A stretch of DNA of 64,000 nt from a virus, in IMG/VR virus record IMGVR_UViG_3300017605_000342, positions 1 through 64,000 of that record; one strand, 5' to 3'. Made by a program: the position numbers and the translations under genes. Every line of letters starts with the position of its first letter. Position 1 is the first letter of the stretch. The notes below the pieces were generated by a model. The model did not search any database. It saw nothing but the letters and a program-made list of their open reading frames with translations, and was not told where the DNA came from. Shown here piece by piece: positions 7,798 through 15,802 of this stretch.

Positions 7798-8423
7798 TAC
7801 ACGTTAGAGAAGTTTCACAGGTTAAATTCCCTCTGAGGGAGAACATTAACATCAACATGATGCCGTTTATTATGGGAGATGCGCGGTCAATTCCTTGGGA
7901 ATATCGGCATTACTATCCAATGATTGAGGCATGTCGTGTACACGAGTCACAGCTAGGTAAAGTAGGATACCTGTCTATTCAAGAAAACCATGTTGAACAC
8001 AATACTAGCCAGAGGCGTGCGGGAATTCACACTGAGGGTTTTATCAACGCTGGTTGGGGTGGTGGTGGTTGGGGTGGTGGTAATGAAAAACCAAAAGTAG
8101 GTGGTTTATATCAAGGATCTACTGTTGCAAATTCCTGCCGCGTGTGGGAAACTCGTGTAGATTGTCCAGGTACGTTAGGAAACTGCGAACACCTACGATC
8201 TACGTTAGGCAGTGGGTTTTTGATGAAGCCAGATACTCTGTATTGGATGCATGATCGAGTGCCGCATGAATCTTTACCACTGAAGTTCCGCACCTACAGA
8301 CAATGGTTTCGCTTGGTAACTTCTGCTGTTGACAATTGGTATGCTGCAAATTCAACACCTAACAGACTAGGCATTGTTGCACCGTGCAACATCATTCACA
8401 AAAGTAAATTTGCGGGCGCGTAG
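7794..8423 (+). CDS. possible 2-oxoglutarate/Fe(II)-oxygenase-like protein
   Basis: This 209-residue protein has 'RAGIHTEGF' near residue 75, a Gly-rich loop, and a late 'DRVPHESLPL' followed by 'RQWFRLV'. H-x-E/D, a distal H and a following R are the layout of double-stranded beta-helix oxygenases. The call rests on motif order only. The last 10 bases, including the TAG stop, lie inside tRNA-Met, the stop being bases 8-10 of the tRNA. Confidence 0.45.
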   Translation: MIHVREVSQVKFPLRENININMMPFIMGDARSIPWEYRHYYPMIEACRVHESQLGKVGYLSIQENHVEHNTSQRRAGIHTEGFINAGWGGGGWGGGNEKPKVGGLYQGSTVANSCRVWETRVDCPGTLGNCEHLRSTLGSGFLMKPDTLYWMHDRVPHESLPLKFRTYRQWFRLVTSAVDNWYAANSTPNRLGIVAPCNIIHKSKFAGA

Positions 8424-8490
8424 CTCAATAGCGTAGAGCACTCCGCTCATAACGGAGCAGTTGAAGGTTCGAGTCCTTCCGCGCCCACCA
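8414..8490 (+). tRNA. tRNA with CAT anticodon (elongator Met or Ile2)
   Basis: The acceptor is GGGCGCG/CGCGCCC with discriminator A and encoded CCA. The anticodon arm is CTCCG-CTCATAA-CGGAG. The G1-C72 pair argues against an initiator. Whether it is Met or lysidine-modified Ile cannot be told by eye. Confidence 0.93.
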
Positions 8491-8504
8491 TTCAGGAGAA
8501 CACC

Positions 8505-8660
8505 ATGCCTTGGCTAACCGCCGAAGAAGCTAGAGACTGGGCTGACGATCATGGATACTACCACTACACTTGCCGAAATTGCGGGCAGTCCGGTTGGACA
8601 GATACCGTACCGGATTGTGGTTGCCGGGATCATGAAACCGAAGAGGATGAGGGGGAATGA
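8505..8660 (+). CDS. 51-residue zinc-ribbon microprotein
   Basis: The ATG lies 8 bases after CAGGAGAA. The product reads 'PWLTAEEARDWADDHGYYHY' then TCRNCG and DCGC, a compact four-Cys zinc site with an acidic tail. Its stop overlaps the next start. Such mini-ribbons are frequent in this phage; the partner is unknown. Confidence 0.6.
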   Translation: MPWLTAEEARDWADDHGYYHYTCRNCGQSGWTDTVPDCGCRDHETEEDEGE

Positions 8661-8821
8661 AAACACCAAAACCTAAGATCGGTAGTTCAATGCCATATTG
8701 GTTTAACGAAGACGCTATAGTCGTAAGAGTATTTCCGTACACTGGTAGGTACCCACAGTGGTTTACGTGGGTTGTTGGGTTAACTACCAAACATGGAACA
8801 GTCATCGAAACTGTAATATGA
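8657..8821 (+). CDS. 54-residue hypothetical protein
   Basis: The ATG overlaps the previous stop (ATGA) after a GAGGGGG run, and the stop overlaps the following start. The product is beta-rich ('SMPYWFNEDAIVVRVFPYTG', 'TWVVGLTTKHGTVIET'). No family is recognised, but coupling on both sides supports it. Confidence 0.6.
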   Translation: MKTPKPKIGSSMPYWFNEDAIVVRVFPYTGRYPQWFTWVVGLTTKHGTVIETVI

Positions 8822-9000
8822 GCCAACTTTATCGAGTCAAGTGGGAAATAGATATAGAAGATACAACGTCAGAAGGTGCTGCTGAACAAGCATTACGTAT
8901 ACAACGTGACCATGACTCAATCGCTACAGTCTTTACTGTAACAGATGAATTTAACAGAGAAGTTACCGTTGATTTATCTCAACGCTCGTTTGAAGACTAA
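8818..9000 (+). CDS. 60-residue hypothetical protein
   Basis: It starts at ATGA from the preceding gene. A strand-helix-strand pattern is visible: 'QLYRVKWEIDIE', 'SEGAAEQALRIQRD', 'ATVFTVTDE'. Similar small ferredoxin-like phage proteins exist. The function is unknown. Confidence 0.6.
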   Translation: MSQLYRVKWEIDIEDTTSEGAAEQALRIQRDHDSIATVFTVTDEFNREVTVDLSQRSFED

Positions 9001-9007
9001 GTTTACC

Positions 9008-9601
9008 ATGCACACACCCATTGATCCAAACGCAGTCACAGACTTTGAGCGTACTACCAGAGACTTACAACGTTTTTGGTTATTCTCAATGTTTGCGGCG
9101 GGTAAGAACTCTGACTGGGCTTCTAAAAAAGTAGAGCAATTACTAGAAGGAATGTTGGATTCCCAAATACCATTCCTCTATTTGTATGTAATGGGTGATG
9201 TGTGGTTGTGGTATAAATTGCGCAACATTAAATCAGGGCAGTACAAACGGTTGGAGCGGGCTATTACAGAGTCGCTGGCGCTAGACTTACGTCGCTGTAC
9301 TCTCGACGACCTGACTGCTATCTTTGGGGTAGGCCCCAAGACTGCCAGATTTTTCTTGGTACACTCACGTAAAGGTGCAGAACATGCTGTGTTGGATACC
9401 CACGTCCTACGGTGGATGAATTCACATGGGGTAATAGTACCCAAAACTACTCCAGGACGCCTAACATATTTGCGTTTAGAAAAAGTATGTTTAGAACTAA
9501 TGGCAAAACATTATCCCAAAGACACAGTTGCGGAGGCAGACCTTAAGATATGGAAGCACCAACGGCATCTAAAAGATTTGAACGCTATAGACCTTCTGTA
9601 G
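9008..9601 (+). CDS. HhH-GPD DNA glycosylase-like protein
   Basis: This 197-residue protein has a helix-hairpin-helix 'IFGVGPKTARFFLVHS' around residues 102-117 and 'AVLDTHVLRWM' just after it. That is the order of the HhH motif, with its Lys, and the catalytic Asp loop in endonuclease III/OGG-type base-excision enzymes. No iron-sulphur cluster cysteines follow. A role in removing damaged or modified bases is inferred. The chosen ATG removes a 21-residue leader that overlaps the previous gene. Confidence 0.72.
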   Translation: MHTPIDPNAVTDFERTTRDLQRFWLFSMFAAGKNSDWASKKVEQLLEGMLDSQIPFLYLYVMGDVWLWYKLRNIKSGQYKRLERAITESLALDLRRCTLDDLTAIFGVGPKTARFFLVHSRKGAEHAVLDTHVLRWMNSHGVIVPKTTPGRLTYLRLEKVCLELMAKHYPKDTVAEADLKIWKHQRHLKDLNAIDLL

Positions 9602-9609
9602 GACAAGTG

Positions 9610-9765
9610 ATGATTAGGTGGGGACGCATAATGGAAGATACTCCGTATCAATTAGCAGAACTAGATTTGGATACGCATGAGTTAGATGATATCTTACAAT
9701 CACTTATCACAGCACGTGTAGAACATACCGAAGATTACCTACGAAGAACACAAGATGATTATTGA
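9610..9765 (+). CDS. 51-residue acidic helical protein
   Basis: The start is taken at the ATG after TAGGAC; another ATG 21 bases later is possible. The rest is acidic and helical ('AELDLDTHELDDILQSLI', 'HTEDYLRRTQDDY'). The function is unknown. Confidence 0.5.
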   Translation: MIRWGRIMEDTPYQLAELDLDTHELDDILQSLITARVEHTEDYLRRTQDDY

Positions 9766-9777
9766 AAGGAGATTACC

Positions 9778-10404
9778 TTGAGGGTTTTTTATTTGGGGCG
9801 TTCCAAAAACAGAAAGACGGGAGACATCCCCCAGCAATTCATAGGTGGCACAAGGGCTGAGTCGATGGCTTCTTGTGTCGGGTGTAAATTGCTGGCATCC
9901 AAGGTTTGTTATTCACAGTATGGTAGTGAAGGTTGGGCGCATTCAAGTATAATTAAAAGACAGGAGTTTAAAGATTACACTCTACAACATGCACTGGAGA
10001 AACGAAACCCAAATGCAAGATATTTCAGATTTGGTACTATCGGCGATCCTTCTGGCATTGATGCGAGCGCTTACGATATGGCTGAAATACTCGTTAGAAA
10101 AGCGGGGCTGGGCATTCTTAACTATACTCATTTCTGGGCTAGCCGTGGTAGTCACCTTATTCACCGGGCGATGGCTTCTTGTGATACTTTTCAAGACGCT
10201 TTGCGAGCTATAAAGAAAGGTTGGAGAGCCACAGTAGTTGTGTCAAAGAATTTTGTTGACAAGAACGGTACTAAAGGTGTATATATGGGAAGACGTTGGG
10301 CGCTGTGTCCTTATCAAAGTCACGGCACGCAATGCAACAAGTGTGGGTTGTGTGATGCCTCACGTAAGGACTTACTGCCCATTATTGTATTTCAAGAACA
10401 TTAA
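9778..10404 (+). CDS. Cys-rich phage protein, Gp88/DUF7227-like
   Basis: This 208-residue protein has a TTG start 8 bases after GGAGA. Near residues 35-46 'SCVGCKLLASKVCYS' resembles the Cys block of mycobacteriophage Gp88-type proteins. 'RYFRFGTIGDPSGIDASAYD' and 'LNYTHFWASRG' match the later 'R...GD...Y...YTH' pattern, and a C-terminal C-x-x-C-x-x-C cluster ('QCNKCGLCDAS') could bind a metal or FeS cluster. The family function is unknown. Confidence 0.6.
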   Translation: MRVFYLGRSKNRKTGDIPQQFIGGTRAESMASCVGCKLLASKVCYSQYGSEGWAHSSIIKRQEFKDYTLQHALEKRNPNARYFRFGTIGDPSGIDASAYDMAEILVRKAGLGILNYTHFWASRGSHLIHRAMASCDTFQDALRAIKKGWRATVVVSKNFVDKNGTKGVYMGRRWALCPYQSHGTQCNKCGLCDASRKDLLPIIVFQEH

Positions 10405-10415
10405 CGGAGATTACT

Positions 10416-10868
10416 ATGATTACAGATATCAGTGACCGGAAGCTAATCACTTCCTTCAAGCATGTACGACCAGACCAAAGCGCAGGAATCCCTGGTGGAA
10501 CTTACGCATACATCAAAGTCTTTGACGCAACAAAGAAAGACGAAGACCGTGAAGTAGTGGCGGTCGGGTACGCCCAAATGTATTTCAAAGATAAGGAATT
10601 TAGTAAACAGTTGGGACGCAAGTGGGCGCTACAGTACGCGCTGGGTCTTAACAAAGTCGCATTGCGTCGGCAGCAAAAGCCGGGGCATAAGCCACAAGAA
10701 TCCGTGTACAGCGGCGAGTTTACAAAAGAATTCCGTCAAGCAATTTGGAAGTCTTATTGGGAACAACACCGTATGGGGCCACTAAGCAAGGTGGCTAGAC
10801 TGCAAGCTAAGATTGCAGAACTTGAAGCCACGATCAGTGGTGGCAAGGTGACTAGCGCCAATGGGTAA
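10416..10868 (+). CDS. hypothetical phage protein with C-terminal coiled coil
   Basis: This 150-residue protein is preceded by GGAGA. It has an N-terminal beta part ('GGTYAYIKVFDATKKD', 'EVVAVGYAQMYFKDKEFSKQ') and a C-terminal helix 'VARLQAKIAELEATI' that should form a coiled coil. The 'GR.WAL..AL' segment in the middle recurs in phage proteins of unknown role. Confidence 0.65.
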   Translation: MITDISDRKLITSFKHVRPDQSAGIPGGTYAYIKVFDATKKDEDREVVAVGYAQMYFKDKEFSKQLGRKWALQYALGLNKVALRRQQKPGHKPQESVYSGEFTKEFRQAIWKSYWEQHRMGPLSKVARLQAKIAELEATISGGKVTSANG

Positions 10869-11139
10869 TGCGTGGGTTGTTTGGCGTATGGATTGGGAAG
10901 AATCTGAACGTGGGTGGGGCGTGCGGCCTGATGGGTACTCGCTCCACCTTACCCCAGAAGCTTGGACAAAATTCTACGCTGAATTTGTACGCAAAGAAAG
11001 AGAACGTAATCCTTCCGGTATAGTACCAGACGAATACTCACGCCCCTGTTCTGATAACCCCCGTCTTGTAGAAGTAATTAAAAAAGTTTACGATGAAGTG
11101 CATGTAGCTTCCACAAAACATGGTAAGTGGTATCTTTAA
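10861..11139 (+). CDS. hypothetical protein
   Basis: This 92-residue protein overlaps the previous gene by 8 bases. It has 'ESERGWGVRPDGYSLHLTPE' followed by a helix with 'FVRKERERNP', a pattern seen in small phage proteins. The function is unknown. An unusual tRNA-like RNA starts 8 bases downstream. Confidence 0.65.
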   Translation: MGNAWVVWRMDWEESERGWGVRPDGYSLHLTPEAWTKFYAEFVRKERERNPSGIVPDEYSRPCSDNPRLVEVIKKVYDEVHVASTKHGKWYL

Positions 11140-11146
11140 TTTCTCC

Positions 11147-11240
11147 GGGTGTCGTTCCCCACGGGCGGCTGTAACCCGCCTGCCTTATCAAATAAGTGGG
11201 GGCGCGTTGGCGTGAGGTTCAAGTCCTTCGGCACCCACCA
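11147..11240 (+). tRNA. tRNA-Tyr-like RNA (GTA) lacking a normal D arm
   Basis: The acceptor pairs GGGTGTC with GGCACCC (one G.U), followed by A and encoded CCA. The anticodon arm GGCGG-CTGTAAC-CCGCC gives GTA, and the T loop is TTCAAGT. Only 10 bases separate the acceptor from the anticodon stem, too few for a D arm, while 32 bases follow the anticodon arm. CCCCAC (11157-11162) pairs perfectly with GTGGGG (11196-11201), replacing the D arm by a long-range stem; the last T-stem pair is a mismatch. It may be a divergent tyrosine tRNA, a decoy or a decayed gene. Confidence 0.55.
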
Positions 11241-11249
11241 CCCACCAAC

Positions 11250-11292
11250 TACCTTGACAACCGCATCAAATTCCAAAAAAATTTCAAAACGA
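11250..11292 (+). promoter_or_regulatory. repeated upstream element, copy 2
   Basis: It matches the element at 5-48: TACCTTGACA, 8 bases, AAATTCC, A7T3, one base, AAAACGA. It starts 9 bases after the tRNA-Tyr-like gene and ends 8 bases before the next ATG. Its presence suggests a new transcript beginning after the RNA gene. Confidence 0.5.
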
Positions 11293-11300
11293 GGTTTAGC

Positions 11301-11759
11301 ATGATCCTTCAAAAAGCAATTCCCATGAATGCAAGGGGCATTTTTTATGCCACTAAAGACCACCTGTTGGAACAGAACGAAGCAGCGTTCTTGGAGCACA
11401 TGAATAACACGTGTGCCTATCATATAGAAGAAGGCGGTAAACTTCTGGCTTGCGCCATTGGGTTTAGAATACCTAACGCTCTATACAAAGAAGAGTTCGA
11501 AGAAAGAAATGTAATTGATCTAGTAGATGCAGAAATTGAACTACAGTTCTTACGACCTACTGACATGGATGTTGAAGAAGGGAACATCTTCTTGGAGGCG
11601 TTACAGTCTTTGCACGATAGAGTAGACGTTGAAAACTGGCCAAAGGCTTTTGCCATATTAGAAAATTGGTGGTTTCCCAACGAACACTCTATACCGGATA
11701 TGTGGTCTTTACCGTTAGAATTTTCTCATCTATTGAAAGATAGGGCGGTGGATGCATGA
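11301..11759 (+). CDS. hypothetical protein
   Basis: This 152-residue acidic protein is probably helical, with 'LACAIGFRIPNALY' and 'ENWWFPNEHSIPDMWSLPLE' as its most distinctive parts. An ATG upstream in the tRNA-like gene is rejected. It is the first gene after the repeated element, with a moderate GAGG site. It overlaps the nucleotidyltransferase gene by 4 bases. The function is unknown. Confidence 0.65.
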   Translation: MILQKAIPMNARGIFYATKDHLLEQNEAAFLEHMNNTCAYHIEEGGKLLACAIGFRIPNALYKEEFEERNVIDLVDAEIELQFLRPTDMDVEEGNIFLEALQSLHDRVDVENWPKAFAILENWWFPNEHSIPDMWSLPLEFSHLLKDRAVDA

Positions 11760-12529
11760 TCCCAGAAGAAATACTACAATCAGACGAGGGTATATCTAAG
11801 TGGTCAATTGTTGTAGCTAAGCGTGGTAGTCAAGCCGATGGTACAGCCACCGCCGCATCAGACACTGACTTGATTTCTATCTGTGTACCGCCAAAGAAAT
11901 ACTACTTAGGTCTATCACAGTATGGCAGTGATGGTTCTAAAGAAGTAAAACAATTTGAGGGATGGGATATAGTTGTGTATGAGTTACACAAGCTTATGCG
12001 GTTGCTTAAAGGTGCTAACCCAAACGTAATGCCGCTGCTATTTCTCGAAGACTTCATGTATGTCCGTAACAGCGAGGCAATGCGGGCGCTGGTAGATCAC
12101 CGCGACCTGTTCATCTCAAAGCAATGCTACGCACCGTTTGTTGGTATGGGCAGAGGCCAACTAACACGCATGACAGTATGGGAAAGCACTCGCAAGCTGG
12201 GCGAGAAGCGTAAGAAACTTGTGGAAACCTACGGCTATGATACCCACAATGCAGCCAGCTTAATCAAAACTGTGCGTCAAGGCATCGAGTTGTTAAACAC
12301 TGGTAGAATGTTTCTTGATAGACGTAGCATAGATGCACAAGAAATTACAGATATCAAACGTGGCAAGTGGAGCATGGAAAAGATTAAAACTGAAGCTGAC
12401 AGCTTGTTTGAACGGGCAAAAGAAGCACTAGAAAAATCACCACTACCAGAGAACGTTGACTTTGATAAGATCAATGACCTGACAGTGAAGCTTGTTCAGG
12501 TTGCTTGGAAAGGACGCGACGAACGGTAA
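11756..12529 (+). CDS. DNA polymerase beta-fold nucleotidyltransferase (COG3541-like)
   Basis: This 257-residue protein carries 'AKRGSQADGTATAASDTDLI' near residues 21-40. The G-S and D-x-D of the pol-beta nucleotidyltransferase fold are visible. 'VPPKKYYLG', 'YELHKLMRLLKGANPNVMP' and a helical C-terminal part follow. This is the plan of the COG3541 (YcgL) predicted nucleotidyltransferases. Such proteins have been noted near RNA-repair genes, and this phage has a kinase-phosphatase and ligases. The substrate is unknown. Confidence 0.78.
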   Translation: MIPEEILQSDEGISKWSIVVAKRGSQADGTATAASDTDLISICVPPKKYYLGLSQYGSDGSKEVKQFEGWDIVVYELHKLMRLLKGANPNVMPLLFLEDFMYVRNSEAMRALVDHRDLFISKQCYAPFVGMGRGQLTRMTVWESTRKLGEKRKKLVETYGYDTHNAASLIKTVRQGIELLNTGRMFLDRRSIDAQEITDIKRGKWSMEKIKTEADSLFERAKEALEKSPLPENVDFDKINDLTVKLVQVAWKGRDER

Positions 12530-12969
12530 TGCCTAAATACATCTTCGCAACCGGAAGTAGTGACGAGAACTACGATGCCAATTGTGGCTGTGGTTTGGTA
12601 GAAATCGATGAACTGTATGCAGCACACCTGTTGGTGTTGATGAACACTGCCAAACAACTTGAGGCAGAAGACAATAATTTACTGCGCATAAGTTACTTCG
12701 ATTATTCAGTTCAATACTTTGACTTAGAAAGCACAAGCGCAATTGAAGATGAAGTAATAGCCGGGTTATACGCGGGTGAGATTCGTGAGCTACCAGAAGG
12801 GGTTGACATCCCTGAAAAACTTTTCCAGAACATTGATGTAGCATCGGTGCATGTAGACGGAGACGATCTCTTTTATGAAGCCATCCCCAAACACACAAGC
12901 ATCACACTTACCTCACCGTATTTCACCCGCCAGTTTTTGGAGGATGTATGTCAGCAGACCACAAAGTAA
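12529..12969 (+). CDS. hypothetical acidic protein
   Basis: This 146-residue protein starts at a TAATG junction. It is strongly acidic, with no recognised motif. Near the start, 'DANCGCGLVEIDELYAAHLL' is the most distinctive segment. The function is unknown. Confidence 0.65.
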   Translation: MPKYIFATGSSDENYDANCGCGLVEIDELYAAHLLVLMNTAKQLEAEDNNLLRISYFDYSVQYFDLESTSAIEDEVIAGLYAGEIRELPEGVDIPEKLFQNIDVASVHVDGDDLFYEAIPKHTSITLTSPYFTRQFLEDVCQQTTK

Positions 12970-13046
12970 CACCAGAACTTGTGATGACATTGATTGTGTT
13001 AGCCGTCATGCTCATAGGCTGCGTCTTGGTATACCTAGTCACATGA
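12948..13046 (+). CDS. 32-residue single-span membrane protein
   Basis: The ATG follows GGAGG by 4 bases, and the stop overlaps the next ATG. The product has a 10-residue polar head and a hydrophobic span ('LVMTLIVLAVMLIGCVLVYL'). It is one of several microproteins tucked into gene junctions here. The function is unknown. Confidence 0.65.
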   Translation: MSADHKVTPELVMTLIVLAVMLIGCVLVYLVT

Positions 13047-13621
13047 TTCAAATTAATTGGGAACGCGGCAAGCAGAAACACGCTGTCATCGTTAACACAC
13101 AAGTACAGTCGGATGTAGAATACGTAGCAATAGAGCTAGGGTTAACCAAGTACTGGTTGTCTTATCCTAAAAAGATAAATGACATTCTAATAATTAAAGA
13201 TTACAGTTTGTTGTGCCCAGAAGGAAATATATTCTACGGCCCCAAAGGGGAGGTTCCTCACATGACAGTAGCTGATGCATACGCCCTTATTGCAGATAAG
13301 AAGGGTAGGTTTTTCACGGTAACATTCCGTAGAAAGACCGCGAAGTTTGAAGTAATCAACGGTAAACGTACCAAAGTTGCAGACAAAGGTGACTTGCGCA
13401 CCATGCTGTGTCGTCGTGGTGTAAAGCAATTCACCAACACGGCGCTTGGCTTTAAAGGTAAGGTCAAGAATACTGATTGGGAAGACTTGCGTAATGACAC
13501 TCTCACTGTGTTTGATGTTGGATTGTATAATGCTTACAGGGCGGGCGGCCTGCGGGCAGTTACTGCCGGTCGTAGAGCCTACCGCAAAATCAACCTGCGA
13601 GAAATTGTATCAGTGTCATGA
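13043..13621 (+). CDS. SH3-barrel-like phage protein
   Basis: This 192-residue protein starts at ATGA after the microprotein. 'DKGDLRTMLCRRGVKQFTN' near residues 113-131, followed later by 'LTVFDVGLYNAYRAGG' and 'AYRKINLREI', resembles phage proteins annotated as SH3 beta-barrel fold-containing. Their role is not known. A longer frame upstream overlaps two genes and is rejected. Confidence 0.62.
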   Translation: MIQINWERGKQKHAVIVNTQVQSDVEYVAIELGLTKYWLSYPKKINDILIIKDYSLLCPEGNIFYGPKGEVPHMTVADAYALIADKKGRFFTVTFRRKTAKFEVINGKRTKVADKGDLRTMLCRRGVKQFTNTALGFKGKVKNTDWEDLRNDTLTVFDVGLYNAYRAGGLRAVTAGRRAYRKINLREIVSVS

Positions 13622-14295
13622 CCACTGAGCAAGAAAAGCTGGTACTGGAAAACCAGCACCTTATCCCCAAAATCGTGGGAAGATGCCTCCGTCTTATCGG
13701 CGGAGGTATCGCCTTGCACGCCGAAGATCTAGTCTCCGAAGGTTACCTAGCCCTAATAGAAGCAGCGAAAAAGTATGACTCTACCAAAGACGTTTCGTTT
13801 AAATATCTCACCAACCTCCTTGTTCCTTACCGTATCATTGACTACTTACGTCGAATAGATGCTCTCACCAAACTAGAAAGAAAACTCTTAAAGAAAGATC
13901 TTGCAACACGGCAAGTAACAGCTAAAAGTAAAAGCCTACAACTTAGAGAACCTGGGTGGGTAGAACAATTACCTGTAGGTAGGTTATCGCTGAACGATGC
14001 ACAACGTACAGAAAAGGTTGTTGTGTGGGAAAAAATAGATACCCATACCCCAGAGATTGATGTTAATCGCAAAGAAGCTTTGCACCTAATCAAAAGCTTG
14101 GGGTTAAAGTATCTAGGTAAAAGAAACTTAGAGATCTTGCTGGATTTGTACATCAAAGAAGATCCTGCTGTAGATCTTGCAAAGAAGCATGACGTTAATG
14201 AGTCCTACATATCTCAAGTCAAAACCAAAAATCTAGCTGTATTAAAGAAACAATTGGCACGACGTGGATATTCCCAATTGAACCATCTACTATGA
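13618..14295 (+). CDS. sigma-70 family RNA polymerase sigma factor
   Basis: At 225 residues it is the size of minimal (FliA/WhiG- or SigF-like) sigma factors. Region 2 is clear at about residues 35-80: 'AEDLVSEGYLALIEAAKKYD' and 'YLTNLLVPYRIIDYLRR'. Region 4-like helix-turn-helix at the C-terminus reads 'DLAKKHDVNESYISQVKTKN'. It would redirect host RNA polymerase to phage promoters; the repeated TTGACA-N8-AAATTCC element in this window is a candidate target (inference). It overlaps the previous gene by 4 bases. Confidence 0.85.
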   Translation: MTTEQEKLVLENQHLIPKIVGRCLRLIGGGIALHAEDLVSEGYLALIEAAKKYDSTKDVSFKYLTNLLVPYRIIDYLRRIDALTKLERKLLKKDLATRQVTAKSKSLQLREPGWVEQLPVGRLSLNDAQRTEKVVVWEKIDTHTPEIDVNRKEALHLIKSLGLKYLGKRNLEILLDLYIKEDPAVDLAKKHDVNESYISQVKTKNLAVLKKQLARRGYSQLNHLL

Positions 14296-14302
14296 GGGCA
14301 TA

Positions 14303-15424
14303 ATGTACCTACCTACGCTCTACAAAAGAGCAACAACTGGAGCAATCCAGCAATGGACTATCGAAGTTGACGGTGACAAATACCGTACAATCGCGGGCCA
14401 ACGTGGTGGTCAATTAACCACTACCGAATGGACTGACTGTGAAGGTAAGAACGTTGGGCGGTCTAATGAAACAACGCCTGCCGAACAATCCCTAGCTGAA
14501 GCTAAAGCTAAATGGAAAAAGAAATCTGAAAAGGGGTACGTTGAAAACATCCAGAAAGTAGACGACTCCGGGTTCATGCAGGTTATGCTGGCACAGAACT
14601 ACGAAGACCGCGTTGAAGAGATTGATTTTACCAACGATGGGGCTGTAGTCAGTCCTAAGTTAGACGGTATACGCTGTGTGGTTGACAATAAAGGCATGTG
14701 GTCACGTGAGGGGAAATCTTTACTGGCAGGTAGCCCACATATCTTTAGAGCCTTGAAACCATTCTTAGATAGCTATCCACAACTGACAGATGGTGAGCTA
14801 TACAATCACCAATTCAAAGATAATTTCAATAAGATAGTTTCCTTAATCAAAAAACAAAAACCTACGCCAGAAGAACTCGAAGAGTCAGAGAGACTAGTGC
14901 AATACTGGATCTTTGATTGCGTGGAAGATAACCTGTCTTGGTTTGTGCGCTTTATTAACAACAGTGAACTACGTAAGTATATAACAAAGCACCCATGTAT
15001 AAAGATGGTTATAAATCATTCCGTGGCATCGCCCAAAGACGTTGATGACGCTTTTAAGAAATATCGTAGAGAAGGGTTTGAGGGTGCTATGGTTAGATGG
15101 GGTATCCACAACATAGGGTATGACCACAAACGTAGTAAGTATCTCTTGAAGTACAAGGATTTTGTCACAGATGAATTCGAGATTGTCGATGTTCTTACCG
15201 GGCGTGGTAACAAGGCAGACAAAGCAGCCAAGATTAAATGCAGGGATAAGCGCGGAGTCACCTTCGAAGCTAACATTGAGGGTGACTGGGATTTTTGTAC
15301 ACAACTGTTGGCCGACAAGAGCCAGGTGATAGGCAAACAAGGTACAGTTAGATACCAGAATCTAACACCAGACGAACAGGTGCCACGCATTGGGTACCTG
15401 ATTGCGATCAGAGACTATGAGTAA
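14303..15424 (+). CDS. ATP-dependent DNA ligase with N-terminal WGR-like domain
   Basis: This 373-residue protein has an adenylation core. Motif I is SPKLDGIRC with Lys119, motif III DGELYN, motif IV 'EGFEGAMVRWG', motif V 'KYLLKYKDF', and a C-terminal OB domain follows. The first 80 residues ('LYKRATTGAIQQWTIEVDGD', 'GQLTTTEW', 'AKAKWKKKSEKGY') read as a WGR-like module, unusual on a phage ligase. The PARP at 17467 also carries WGR. It seals nicks in phage DNA; WGR may steer it to DNA ends. Confidence 0.88.
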   Translation: MYLPTLYKRATTGAIQQWTIEVDGDKYRTIAGQRGGQLTTTEWTDCEGKNVGRSNETTPAEQSLAEAKAKWKKKSEKGYVENIQKVDDSGFMQVMLAQNYEDRVEEIDFTNDGAVVSPKLDGIRCVVDNKGMWSREGKSLLAGSPHIFRALKPFLDSYPQLTDGELYNHQFKDNFNKIVSLIKKQKPTPEELEESERLVQYWIFDCVEDNLSWFVRFINNSELRKYITKHPCIKMVINHSVASPKDVDDAFKKYRREGFEGAMVRWGIHNIGYDHKRSKYLLKYKDFVTDEFEIVDVLTGRGNKADKAAKIKCRDKRGVTFEANIEGDWDFCTQLLADKSQVIGKQGTVRYQNLTPDEQVPRIGYLIAIRDYE

Positions 15425-15626
15425 AACCAGAACATACTACAAACACTCTCAGTTAGTGTTAGTAGAGTTTAATAATACTTGTCCATTTGTTGAAAAGTTT
15501 GTAAGTAACGAACCCATAACCATAGATAGAGTTGCAGAGTTTATTGATGAGCGCGATGGCTTTGATGAAGGACGTGACGCTATCACGTTTGTTGATGACC
15601 TAGACGACGGAGGGACAGAGTTATGA
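15417..15626 (+). CDS. hypothetical acidic protein
   Basis: This 69-residue protein starts at the ATG overlapping the ligase stop. It has a strand-rich start and an acidic end ('DAITFVDDLDDGGTEL'). The function is unknown. Confidence 0.6.
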   Translation: MSKTRTYYKHSQLVLVEFNNTCPFVEKFVSNEPITIDRVAEFIDERDGFDEGRDAITFVDDLDDGGTEL

Positions 15627-15802
15627 AACTAACAATAACATTTAAAGATCCAGATGCAGTAGACCAAGCATTGAGTAGCTTAGATGAGTTTGATGAAGAA
15701 AAAGCTTCTCTAGCAATCTACAACTGGGTGAAGTACGGAGAGTACCTGTCGGTTGTTATAGATACTGATACTGGAGAATGTACCCCAGTGAGGGCACAAT
15801 GA
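15623..15802 (+). CDS. 59-residue acidic protein
   Basis: The ATG overlaps the previous stop after GGAGGGA, and the stop overlaps the next start. The product reads 'LTITFKDPDAVDQALSSLDE' then a helix and a final strand, as in small ferredoxin-like proteins. The function is unknown. Confidence 0.65.
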   Translation: MKLTITFKDPDAVDQALSSLDEFDEEKASLAIYNWVKYGEYLSVVIDTDTGECTPVRAQ

